From JAXHUH01 sp034211175 (GTDB lineage: Bacteria; Actinomycetota; Acidimicrobiia; Acidimicrobiales; CAIXPF01): 12,088 bases of DNA. Position numbers and translations under genes: made by a program. The stretch is taken from positions 1 through 12,088 of the forward strand of contig JAXHUH010000351.1 of the NCBI GenBank assembly GCA_034211175.1, read 5' to 3'. The notes beneath the pieces were generated by a model. The model was not told the origin of the DNA. It made no database searches and saw only the letters and a list, made by a program, of their open reading frames with translations. Of the stretch, positions 5,874 to 11,958 are shown piece after piece. Position 1 is the stretch's first letter; each line of letters opens with the position of its first letter.

Positions 5874-6146
5874 TCAGAGCCGTCCGTCGAAGCGGCCGGA
5901 GATGTCGGTCAGCAGCAGGCGACCGTCGCGGGCGAACGAGGCCACGTAGAACGCCCGCCCGTCGACCACGAGGGTGAGCGCACCCCGGCGGTCCTCGACC
6001 GTGAACTCGGCGCCGAGCTCGGCCTCGATCGGCGCCCGGAGTCGCTCGACGAGCATGCGGAGCCGACGAGCGGCGCGCCGCTCGTGCTCGTCGCGCTCGA
6101 GCTCGACGAACTCGTCGATGCTCTGCGAGCGCGTCAACCGCTTCAT
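5874..6146 (-). CDS. Hypothetical protein, 90 aa
   Basis: The ORF runs from ATG 6146 to TGA 5874. The N-terminal half is strongly charged and helical (SQSIDEFVELERDEHERRAARRLRML in outline). The C-terminal half alternates hydrophobic and polar residues as in a small beta sheet (EFTVEDRRGALTLVVDGR, then AFYVASFARDGRLLLTDI). There is no signal peptide, no Cys and no membrane segment, so it is probably cytoplasmic. No clear ribosome binding site is visible. It lies 78 nt upstream of selD on the same strand, but the apparent selD promoter argues against an obligatory operon. I do not recognise the family. Confidence 0.6.
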   Translation of the reverse strand: MKRLTRSQSIDEFVELERDEHERRAARRLRMLVERLRAPIEAELGAEFTVEDRRGALTLVVDGRAFYVASFARDGRLLLTDISGRFDGRL

Positions 6147-6187
6147 CGCCGTACGCGAGGGGCCACGAACCGATGGTACCCGGGGAT

Positions 6188-6213
6188 CGGGCCCGCCCAG
6201 GTCAGCGGGCCCG
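6188..6213 (-). terminator. Strong hairpin between the DUF952 gene and the 90-aa gene
   Basis: CGGGCCCGC (6188-6196) and GCGGGCCCG (6205-6213) are perfect 9-bp arms around the 8-nt loop CCAGGTCA. It lies 68 nt after the DUF952 stop and 41 nt before the start of the 90-aa gene on the same strand. It has no T-tract. It could be a terminator or a leader hairpin. Confidence 0.45.
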
Positions 6214-6281
6214 GGCGCGCACCACGACGAGGCCGCTCCAGCCGAGGCCGCCTCAGACGATGCGGCTCGGGGCGATGCCGC

Positions 6282-6629
6282 TCAGGTGGATGCGGCGAGG
6301 CGGGCCGGGAGCTCGTAGCGGCCGTCCGCGCCCCGCCGCCAGTCGACCACGTCGATCACGGCGTCGACCGGCACCGGCCCGTACACGTGCGGGAACGGCT
6401 CGCCGCCGGTCGACGCCTCCTCACGGAGCACGGGGCGGACGCGATCGGGCTGGATGACCAGCAGGACGAGGTCGTCCGCATCGGCGTACCACCGCTCGGT
6501 CGTCGCCACGACCTGGTGGGGCCACGAGCAGTGGATGAACCCCTCGTCGTCGAGCGAGGCGGCCCGGTAGGCGGCCCGGGCGTCGCCCCACGCCGACCGG
6601 GTCGTGATGTGCAGAAGCGGACGATCCAC
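6282..6629 (-). CDS. DUF952 domain-containing protein
   Basis: This is a 115-aa protein starting at the GTG at 6629, which has GGGGA about seven bases upstream; the open frame extends further upstream but that part is low-complexity. It begins DRPLLHITTRSAWGDA and contains GFIHCS (30-35) and FPHVYGPV (79-86), the conserved landmarks of the DUF952 family of small cytoplasmic proteins. Single-domain length of about 110-120 residues is normal for the family. Its biochemical function is not established; some members are loosely annotated as glutathione S-transferase-like. It is flanked by strong hairpins on both sides (6188-6213 and 6730-6785), suggesting an independent transcript. Confidence 0.85.
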   Translation of the reverse strand: MDRPLLHITTRSAWGDARAAYRAASLDDEGFIHCSWPHQVVATTERWYADADDLVLLVIQPDRVRPVLREEASTGGEPFPHVYGPVPVDAVIDVVDWRRGADGRYELPARLAAST

Positions 6630-6729
6630 GTGGCAGTCCCCACTCGGCGCTCGGGCGGCCCACGGTAGCGGTCGCCGCCACCACCCCGACGCCCGCCGAC
6701 CACCGGCCACCGCCCCGCCACCCGACCAC

Positions 6730-6785
6730 CCCGTTCTGGTCTACCGATCTGCGCTACGGGCGTCGATTCGGTAGACCAGTTCGGG
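6730..6785. repeat. Palindromic element with 12-bp perfect arms
   Basis: CTGGTCTACCGA (6736-6747) and TCGGTAGACCAG (6768-6779) are perfect inverted repeats around a 20-nt loop. Outside each arm lies TT, then CCCG (6730-6733) pairing with CGGG (6782-6785). It sits in the 195-nt gap between the HadB-like and DUF952 genes and may be a terminator for the dehydratase operon. Its ends, CGTTCTGG and CCAGTTCG, are the same as those of each 50-bp unit at 7901-8100, which suggests a shared palindromic repeat family. Confidence 0.75.
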
Positions 6786-6824
6786 TACGTATGGCGGCGG
6801 GGTGGCGGCGGGTGGGCGTCGCGC

Positions 6825-7259
6825 TCAGGGGTCGATGACCGCGGAGGCCGAGCCGGTGAGTACCTTCACGCCGTCCTGGTTGACCGTGGTGATCGCCAGA
6901 TCGATCACGTCGCGGCCGTCCTCGTTGCGCAGGTCGGTCACCTCGGCCGTGGCGGTCAGCGTGTCGCCGGGCCACACCTGGGCCACGAAGCGGACCCCGT
7001 AGCGGGTGAGGCGACCGTCGCCGACGAGGTCGGTGACCAGGCGGCCGGTCATGCCCATGGTGAGCATCCCGTGGGCGAAGACCGACGGGTACCCGGCGAC
7101 CTCGGTCGCGAAGCGCTCGTCGGTGTGGATCGGGTTGTAGTCACCGGAGGCGCCGGCGTACTGGACGATCTGGGTGCGCTTGAGGTCGTCGACGACGACC
7201 TGCTCGTAGGTCTCGCCGACCTTCGTGGTGCTCGCGGTCAGCTTCGTGACGTTCGACAT
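6825..7259 (-). CDS. MaoC-family (R)-hydroxyacyl dehydratase/hydratase, HadB-like subunit
   Basis: This is a 144-aa single hot-dog protein. The hydratase motif reads YAGASGDYNPIHTDERFA (34-51), with catalytic Asp40 and His45, followed by FAHGMLTMGM (61-70), as in MaoC/HadB proteins. Such subunits dehydrate (3R)-hydroxyacyl thioesters in fatty acid elongation, or hydrate enoyl-CoA. The ATG at 7259 is preferred because GAGGGGAG lies 5 nt upstream; an in-frame GTG at 7274 overlaps the previous stop but has that site downstream of it. It is 11 nt downstream of the HadA-like gene, so the two are cotranscribed and probably form a heterodimer in which this subunit supplies the catalytic residues. 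The substrate (acyl-ACP or acyl-CoA) cannot be told from sequence. Confidence 0.88.
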   Translation of the reverse strand: MSNVTKLTASTTKVGETYEQVVVDDLKRTQIVQYAGASGDYNPIHTDERFATEVAGYPSVFAHGMLTMGMTGRLVTDLVGDGRLTRYGVRFVAQVWPGDTLTATAEVTDLRNEDGRDVIDLAITTVNQDGVKVLTGSASAVIDP

Positions 7260-7270
7260 CGTCGCTCCCC

Positions 7271-7804
7271 TCACGCCTCGTCGATGACCCGCTCGGTGCG
7301 GACCCCGATGCCCCGGGCGGTGATCACCAGCTCACCGGACTGGTCCCGGTACTCGGTCACCGTCTCGCTGAAGTGCAGGCGACCGCCGCGGCGGCCCTCC
7401 TTCGTCCAGCTCTCCCCGGGGCGGACCGTGGCGGTGAGCACGTCGCCGGGGCGGAGGTGGCGGTGGTACTCGAAGTGCTGCTCGGCGTGCAGGCCACCGG
7501 CCGCGGCGCCGCTCTTCTTCTCGCCACCCTCGGCATCGCCGTCGCCCGACGAACCGCCGGACGAGCGCACGGCGCCCGTCGCCTCGCGGCCCGAGCCGAA
7601 CCACGGCTGGCCGATCTTCGGGCGCAGCGGGTAGTCCGGGTCGAACTGGGCGCTCGACTGGGCGAACGTGGGCGGGGCGATGATCGAGCCGACTTCGCTC
7701 GACGCGGCGTAGGCCGCATCGGCGTAGATCGGGTTCGGGTCACCCACGGCCCGGGCGAACATGAGGATGTGCCCGGCCTCGACCGGGAACTCGTCGACGC
7801 TCAT
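7271..7804 (-). CDS. HadA-like MaoC N-terminal-type dehydratase subunit
   Basis: This is a 177-aa protein starting at the ATG at 7804, with a very strong GGAGGAGGGG site upstream. The hot-dog hallmark reads FARAVGDPNPIYADAAYA (16-33): Asp22 is present but the His of the hydratase motif is Tyr27, as expected for the non-catalytic, substrate-binding partner in HadA/HadC-type subunits. The remaining fold is APPTFAQSS, FEYHRHLRPGDVL (111-123) and FSETVTEYRDQSGELVITARG. Residues about 72-104 are an unusual Gly/Ser/Glu/Lys-rich insertion where relatives have a short loop. It is the first gene of a two-gene operon with the HadB-like subunit, and the pair likely forms one enzyme. Confidence 0.85.
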   Translation of the reverse strand: MSVDEFPVEAGHILMFARAVGDPNPIYADAAYAASSEVGSIIAPPTFAQSSAQFDPDYPLRPKIGQPWFGSGREATGAVRSSGGSSGDGDAEGGEKKSGAAAGGLHAEQHFEYHRHLRPGDVLTATVRPGESWTKEGRRGGRLHFSETVTEYRDQSGELVITARGIGVRTERVIDEA

Positions 7805-7817
7805 CCGCTCCCCTCCT

Positions 7818-7835
7818 CCGGCGACCACTCGCCGG
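7818..7835 (-). promoter_or_regulatory. Hairpin abutting the HadA-like ribosome binding site
   Basis: CCGGCGA (7818-7824), a CCAC loop and TCGCCGG (7829-7835) form a 7-bp stem. On the minus-strand mRNA its 3' arm includes the first two G of the GGAGGAGGGG site (7810-7819). Partial occlusion could modulate translation of the dehydratase operon. Confidence 0.35.
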
Positions 7836-7900
7836 TGCGGCATCGGTGGCCTCACCCTTGCACAACCGCCCGTCGCGACCCGAAAACCGACCGCCCGCCT

Positions 7901-8100
7901 CGTTCTGGACCGCGAGACGTGCCACCGGCGGCATCGCGTGGGGACCAGTTCGTTCTGGACCGCGAGACGTGCCACCGGCGGCATCGCGTGGGGACCAGTT
8001 CGTTCTGGACCGCGAGACGTGCCACCCGTGGCACTCGGTGGGGACCAGTTCGTTCTGGACCGCGAGACGTGCCACCGGCGGCATCGCGTGGGGACCAGTT
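7901..8100. repeat. Four tandem 50-bp palindromic repeats
   Basis: Exactly four contiguous units lie at 7901-7950, 7951-8000, 8001-8050 and 8051-8100. Units 1, 2 and 4 are identical, while unit 3 differs at six positions between its bases 27 and 37. Each unit begins CGTTCTGG and ends ACCAGTT. Within a unit, CTGG pairs with CCAG, CGCGA with TCGCG, and a central GTGCC with GGCAT, giving a nested imperfect hairpin. In unit 3 two of the changes turn an A:C mismatch and a G:T pair of the central stem into A:T and G:C. The 344-nt gap 7805-8148 holds this array, the dehydratase leader and no gene. Because 50 is not a multiple of 3, the array cannot encode an in-frame peptide repeat. Confidence 0.95.
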
Positions 8101-8148
8101 CGGGGAGGTGTGGACGAACGCGGGCGGGCGCGGTGGGGCCGGTGCGCT

Positions 8149-9222
8149 TCAGCGGTCGTGGATCGGGCGGGGGCCGTCGCCCACGGGCGGGCCGCCGGTC
8201 ACCGCGAGCTGGTGCAGCGGCTCGGCAACCTCGACCCGCTGGACCTCGGCGCCGAGCTCACCGAGTCGGGACCGCACGGCGTCGAACGCCGCGTCGTCCT
8301 CGTAGGCGCCGACGATGGCGCCGCTGCCGACCGGCGTCGCCGCGATGCCGAGGTCGCGGGCCTCCTCCAGCATCATCAGCGTGAGGTCGGCAGGCATGGT
8401 CAACGTGCCGGCGAGATCGGCGGACGCGTCGATCAGCGCCGCCAGGCGGCCCGGATCGCGCCAGCTCGCCGCGGCGCGGGCCTCGGCCGCGAGCCCCGAC
8501 AGCCGCCGGGCGATCTCGGCGACGCTGCCGTCCGCCCGCTCCCACCGGGTGCGCAGCTCCCGGCGGGCGGAGTCATCGGCGGCGGCCGCCGCGGCGAGGT
8601 GGGCGACGAACAGCGGCGGCAGGCCCGAGGGGTCGACCGGGTCGTAGCGCCCGTGGCCGAGGCCGTCGACCGCCTCGGTGCGATCGGGCTCGAAGTCCAT
8701 GGCGACGACGCCGCCGAGGACCTGGATGACGCTCGTGCGCGGCGCGCCGACGAGCCCGAGCTCGTCGGCCTCGGCGGCGAGGGCCAGCGTCGGGCGTACG
8801 AGCGGGTCGACCTCGACGCCGAGGTGGCGGCACACCACGTCCTGGACGGCCACGATCAGCGCCGTCGAGCCCCCGAGGCCGACCTGGCGGGGGATGTCGC
8901 TGCCGTAGCGCAGCCGGAAGCCCTGACGCGACACCGACGCCCCGAGGCGGCGGGCATGGCGGTTGACGGTGCGCACCGCGGCGGTGACGAGGCGCTGCGA
9001 GCCGATGTGGCCGTAGCGGTCGACCTCGTCGGACAGCTCCTGGACCGAGCGCCACGCGGGCTCGTCGTCGTCGCTGCGGATGGTGATGCCCTCGGCCGGT
9101 TCGAGGTGCGCCCAGGCCCGGTAGTTCGCGAGCGCGAGCCCGAGGACGCGCCCACCGAGCTGGTCGGCGGGCGCCCCGATCAACCCGACGGCGGCGGGGA
9201 CGGTGACCGCGAGCGGCTCCAC
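8149..9222 (-). CDS. GHMP-family sugar kinase, glucuronokinase-like
   Basis: This is a 357-aa protein from the GTG at 9222. The N-terminus (VPAAVGLIGAPADQLGGRVLG in outline, 8-28) matches the substrate-binding motif 1 of GHMP kinases, closest to the GLLGNPSDGYGGK form of glucuronokinases. Motif 2, IPRQVGLGGSTALIVA (110-125), is the ATP-binding loop. Motif 3 near the C-terminus is PVGSGAIVGA. Such enzymes phosphorylate a sugar or related small molecule using ATP, here perhaps at the anomeric carbon. The segment ELGLVGAPRTSVIQVLGG aligns with ELGITAGLQDRVVQVYGG of relatives, so the conserved Asp of LQDR appears to be Thr, and activity or substrate may differ. A TAGGGT box 7 nt before the GTG suggests a leaderless transcript separate from the pilus operon upstream. 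No partner sugar gene is adjacent. Confidence 0.8.
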   Translation of the reverse strand: MEPLAVTVPAAVGLIGAPADQLGGRVLGLALANYRAWAHLEPAEGITIRSDDDEPAWRSVQELSDEVDRYGHIGSQRLVTAAVRTVNRHARRLGASVSRQGFRLRYGSDIPRQVGLGGSTALIVAVQDVVCRHLGVEVDPLVRPTLALAAEADELGLVGAPRTSVIQVLGGVVAMDFEPDRTEAVDGLGHGRYDPVDPSGLPPLFVAHLAAAAAADDSARRELRTRWERADGSVAEIARRLSGLAAEARAAASWRDPGRLAALIDASADLAGTLTMPADLTLMMLEEARDLGIAATPVGSGAIVGAYEDDAAFDAVRSRLGELGAEVQRVEVAEPLHQLAVTGGPPVGDGPRPIHDR

Positions 9223-9229
9223 GGCCGCG

Positions 9230-9235
9230 ACCCTA
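9230..9235 (-). promoter_or_regulatory. -10 box TAGGGT for the GHMP kinase gene
   Basis: On the minus strand TAGGGT is 7 nt upstream of the chosen GTG at 9222, the spacing expected for a leaderless transcript. The AGGG in it could alternatively act as a weak ribosome binding site. Confidence 0.35.
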
Positions 9236-9263
9236 TCGCCGTTCGGTGCCGCTGCGTGCGGTG

Positions 9264-9308
9264 GCCACCGATCCGCCGGGGCGACCCGGAGCCGGCCCGG
9301 TCGGTGGC
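9264..9308 (-). terminator. Hairpin ending the pilus operon
   Basis: GCCACCGA (9264-9271) and TCGGTGGC (9301-9308) are perfect 8-bp arms. Inside the loop a second stem CCGGG-GCGA-CCCGG forms. The structure begins 6 nt after the stop of the TadG-like gene (9315) and lies before the kinase promoter, so it probably terminates the pilus transcript. No T-tract is seen. Confidence 0.45.
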
Positions 9309-9314
9309 GCGACG

Positions 9315-11300
9315 TCACTCCACCAGCACCGGCCGGTCGCCGATGTGGAAGGCGAGGACGGGCGGCTCCCCGTCGCGCCACGCGTGGTCCCCGACGGCCT
9401 CGGCGTCGACGGTGACCGCCAACCGATCGACCGAGGGATCGAGGAAGGTGAGGTCGACGGCGCCGTCGCCGCCCAGCAGGTCGAGGCTGGCCATGAGCTC
9501 ACCGGTGGCGGCGTTGCGCAACGTGACCACGAACGACGAGAAGTCGACGCCCGGCGCCAGGTCGGCGCCGCGCAGCACGACATCGGCCCACCGGGTCTCG
9601 CCGTCACGGCACGCGCACGGTCGAAGCTCGAGCTCGCCCTCGACGCTGGCGTCGGCGCACGGTCGTTCGAACTCCTGGTCGAACGACCAGAACACGGCGT
9701 GGTGGCCGAGGCCGATGAAGCAGTCGCCGTCGAGCGCGTAGCCGTAGTCGCCCGTCGCGCCCCACACGGTCGTGCCGCAGCCCGAGGCGGTCGTCCAGTC
9801 CCAGCAGATCGTGCTGTGCTTCAGGTAGCCGCCGGGGAAGAACGTGCGTCCACCGAGATCGAGCTCGCGGTACACGTCGAAGTTGGTGCCGTGGATGAGC
9901 GCGCCGAGGCCGGCGACCGGCTCGAGCGGGGCGCCGTCGAGCCCGAAGCACTCGTGGCGGTCATAGCGGTTCACGCACACCCCGTCGGGCTGGGCGGACG
10001 TGTCCCGGCGCACGAACAGCTGCCCGGCGGCGCCGCTGCCGGAGAGGCCCATCGTCGTGACGTGGCCCGTGCCGCCGCCGAAGCCGGGGCACGGCGCGTC
10101 GAGCGCGGTGTCGAAGCAGTGGAGCCGACCGCCGGGCTCGACGACGACGGCCCCGAGGGTGTGGGTCGACTCGTACTGCTGCACGGCGTACAGGCGGCTG
10201 CCGACGACCTGGATGTCGATCGGCGGGGACTTGCCCCCGAGCGGCACCAGCGGTGGCAGGCCGGCCGCGGCCAGCCCCGAGGCGCGGGGGTAGCCGAGGC
10301 ACGGGGACAGCTCCGGCACCCGAACGCAGTGGACCCGCAGGTCGTCGCTGATCAGGTACAGGTCGCCGTCGACGACGACGGGCCCGCCGACGCGGACCGA
10401 GAACTGCTGGTTGGACAGCGCGGGCAGGAGCGCCAGCGGCACGTAGCCACAGCTCGTGTCGGTCGCGGTGTTCCAGCAGCCGACCCCGGCGTCGAGCTCG
10501 CGCTGGCCGGCGTAGTAGATGCGGGCGCCGATGGCGACGGCGGTCGGCGTCACGTTGGTGTACATGTCGCCCCACGTGCCCCCGGAGCCGGCGACGGAGG
10601 TCAACGCCTTCGGGTAGCCGGGGCACGGGGCGTTGGTGAGCCGATCGATGCAGATCAGGACCTTGGCGCCCGGACGGGTCTTGTGGTTGATGGCGAAGAT
10701 CCGCTCGCCCACCGGGATGGGCACGAACCCGTCCCCGCTGCCCGACACGTCGACCGCGTCGAGCGGCGCCCGCAGGGGCAGGGTGAGCTCGCACCGGCCA
10801 CACCCGGCGAAGCGGGCGACCGCCGAGCGCTGCACGGACCGGTCGCCGACGAGGCCGCCGAGGAACAGCATCGGGATGCGCTGCTCGGTGACGACGACCC
10901 GCACCCGGCCGTCGCCCAGGTCCTCGACCTCGACGCCGACGTCGGGATCGAGGCCGTCGAAGCCGTTGGCGAGCGCCAGCTCGACGGCCTCCTCCTCGAG
11001 CAGGGTCGGGTCGGTGGTCTCGGCGGCGACCACCGCGACCGCGAGCGCGGCGGCGTCGGCCGCCTGCTGGGCCTGGCCGGCCCGCCGGTTGAGCAGCCCG
11101 AGGTCGACCGCGAAGCCGACGCTGACCGACAGGACCACCAGCACGAGCGCGACGATCAGCAGCGTCTGGCCGCCGTCGTCCGCGGGCCCGGCACCGGGAC
11201 CGGGCGGCGCACCCGGCGGGTCGACGTGCGCGGCGCCGTCGCGTCGCCGGTCGGGCCGGCCCGGTGCTCGTTCCGGGTGGTTCGGGGGGTCGGGGTTCAC
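9315..11300 (-). CDS. TadG-like pilus-associated protein with Cys-rich beta-propeller domain
   Basis: This is a 661-aa protein. After a Pro-rich cytoplasmic N-terminus, GGQTLLIVALVLVVLSVSVG (about 43-62) and the following LNRRAGQAQQAADAAALA form the TadG/TadE-type membrane anchor and helix. Residues about 95-165 are a TadG-like periplasmic part. From about 200 to 555 there are seven blade-like repeats carrying a C-x8-C element: C217/C226, C275/C284, C325/C334, C395/C404, C442/C451, C499/C508 and S539/C548, often written C-[IWVF]-[DN]-x6-C-x-G. Blades are spaced 40-70 residues apart, which fits a seven-bladed propeller with one disulfide per blade. A beta-rich C-terminal region of about 100 residues follows. 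The GTG at 11300 overlaps the tadE stop (GTGA), so translation is coupled. It is likely an extracellular surface or adhesin subunit of the Tad pilus system. Confidence 0.8.
   Translation of the reverse strand: MNPDPPNHPERAPGRPDRRRDGAAHVDPPGAPPGPGAGPADDGGQTLLIVALVLVVLSVSVGFAVDLGLLNRRAGQAQQAADAAALAVAVVAAETTDPTLLEEEAVELALANGFDGLDPDVGVEVEDLGDGRVRVVVTEQRIPMLFLGGLVGDRSVQRSAVARFAGCGRCELTLPLRAPLDAVDVSGSGDGFVPIPVGERIFAINHKTRPGAKVLICIDRLTNAPCPGYPKALTSVAGSGGTWGDMYTNVTPTAVAIGARIYYAGQRELDAGVGCWNTATDTSCGYVPLALLPALSNQQFSVRVGGPVVVDGDLYLISDDLRVHCVRVPELSPCLGYPRASGLAAAGLPPLVPLGGKSPPIDIQVVGSRLYAVQQYESTHTLGAVVVEPGGRLHCFDTALDAPCPGFGGGTGHVTTMGLSGSGAAGQLFVRRDTSAQPDGVCVNRYDRHECFGLDGAPLEPVAGLGALIHGTNFDVYRELDLGGRTFFPGGYLKHSTICWDWTTASGCGTTVWGATGDYGYALDGDCFIGLGHHAVFWSFDQEFERPCADASVEGELELRPCACRDGETRWADVVLRGADLAPGVDFSSFVVTLRNAATGELMASLDLLGGDGAVDLTFLDPSVDRLAVTVDAEAVGDHAWRDGEPPVLAFHIGDRPVLVE
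9657..10652 (-). repeat. Seven C-x8-C blade repeats within the TadG-like gene
   Basis: The protein-level repeats include CIDRLTNAPCPGYP, CWNTATDTSCGYV, CVRVPELSPCLGYP, CFDTALDAPCPGFG, CVNRYDRHECFGLDG and CWDWTTASGCGTT. The seventh, SFDQEFERPC, has the first Cys replaced by Ser539; nearby Cys527 may be an alternative partner for Cys548. The DNA itself is too diverged to be a nucleotide repeat, indicating old duplication or structural constraint. Confidence 0.8.
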
Positions 11301-11941
11301 GGGCACAGTCCCGGTTCGTTGGTCGGTTCGAGGCGCACGACCGCGGTCTCGGTCACCGTGACCGACTCACCGAGCAGGCCGAACGCGAGGTCGTGGTGAC
11401 CGCGGGCGTAGACACCGAGGAGGTCGGTGTCGTCCCCGCTGCAGGCGATCTGGTCGAGGTAGGACCACAACGGGCCGAGCACGGGCACGAGCGCGCCGGT
11501 CACGTCGTCGACGTCGAAGCGGAAGCAGTCGACGGTGCACGACTCGATGTCGCCGCCGACCGGGAGCCCGGTGTCGGGCTCGGCGCGGAACACGACCAGG
11601 TAGTCGAGGGCGCCGTTGCCCAGGTCGTCGGTGCCGCGCAGCACCGCGTCGAGCGCGAGCTGCTCGAACCCGGGTGTGCGGGGCGCGGCGGCCGACGCCC
11701 GCGCGCCCGTGCGCACGGCGTTGGACATGGCGTTGGACAGCCGGAACGTGAGCCCGAGGTCGATGATGCCGAACAGCAGCGTGAACAGCAGCGGCAGGAC
11801 CAGCGCGGTCTCGACCGCGGCGGCCCCCCGGCCGCCGCGGCACCGCCGCGCACGTCGGGCACGGGGGCCGACACCCGTCCTCGTGGCCCGGTCCGCCCCC
11901 CGGCGGCCGAGCCGCCCCGTGGTCGTCGCCCCCGCCGTCAC
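11297..11941 (-). CDS. tadE: TadE-like pilus assembly protein (pseudopilin)
   Basis: This is a 214-aa protein from the GTG at 11941, chosen because GAGGAGGGGG lies about nine bases upstream; an in-frame TTG at 11962 overlaps the previous stop but lacks such a site. A very Arg-rich cytoplasmic leader (1-38) ends in RGAAAVETALVLPLLF. This is the TadE signature, with Glu44 in the pilin-like position and a single hydrophobic helix at about 43-65, followed by LSNAMSNAVRTGAR. The external part has Cys residues in ESCTVDCF and IACSGDD plus a C-terminal GLCP, suggesting disulfides. TadE proteins are minor pilin-like parts of the Flp/Tad pilus and can be processed by a prepilin peptidase, whose gene lies 17 nt upstream. 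The stop overlaps the start of the TadG-like gene. Confidence 0.88.
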   Translation of the reverse strand: MTAGATTTGRLGRRGADRATRTGVGPRARRARRCRGGRGAAAVETALVLPLLFTLLFGIIDLGLTFRLSNAMSNAVRTGARASAAAPRTPGFEQLALDAVLRGTDDLGNGALDYLVVFRAEPDTGLPVGGDIESCTVDCFRFDVDDVTGALVPVLGPLWSYLDQIACSGDDTDLLGVYARGHHDLAFGLLGESVTVTETAVVRLEPTNEPGLCP

Positions 11942-11958
11942 GTCGCCGCTCCCCCTCC

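Noticed and set aside
4794..6668. Long plus-strand open frame across selD and its neighbours
   Set aside because: It is antisense to selD, the 90-aa gene and the DUF952 gene and has shadow-like composition with no family features.
7901..8100. CRISPR array
   Set aside because: Units are directly abutting with no unique spacers, and there is no cas gene in the window.
7846..9741. Plus-strand frame with repeated peptide FWTARRATGG-like motifs
   Set aside because: The apparent peptide repeats come from the 50-bp DNA repeat, whose length shifts frame at each unit. The rest is antisense to the GHMP kinase.
9246..11399. 717-codon plus-strand open frame
   Set aside because: It is antisense to the TadG-like gene, with an Arg/Ala/Val/Gly/Asp-dominated composition and no domain.
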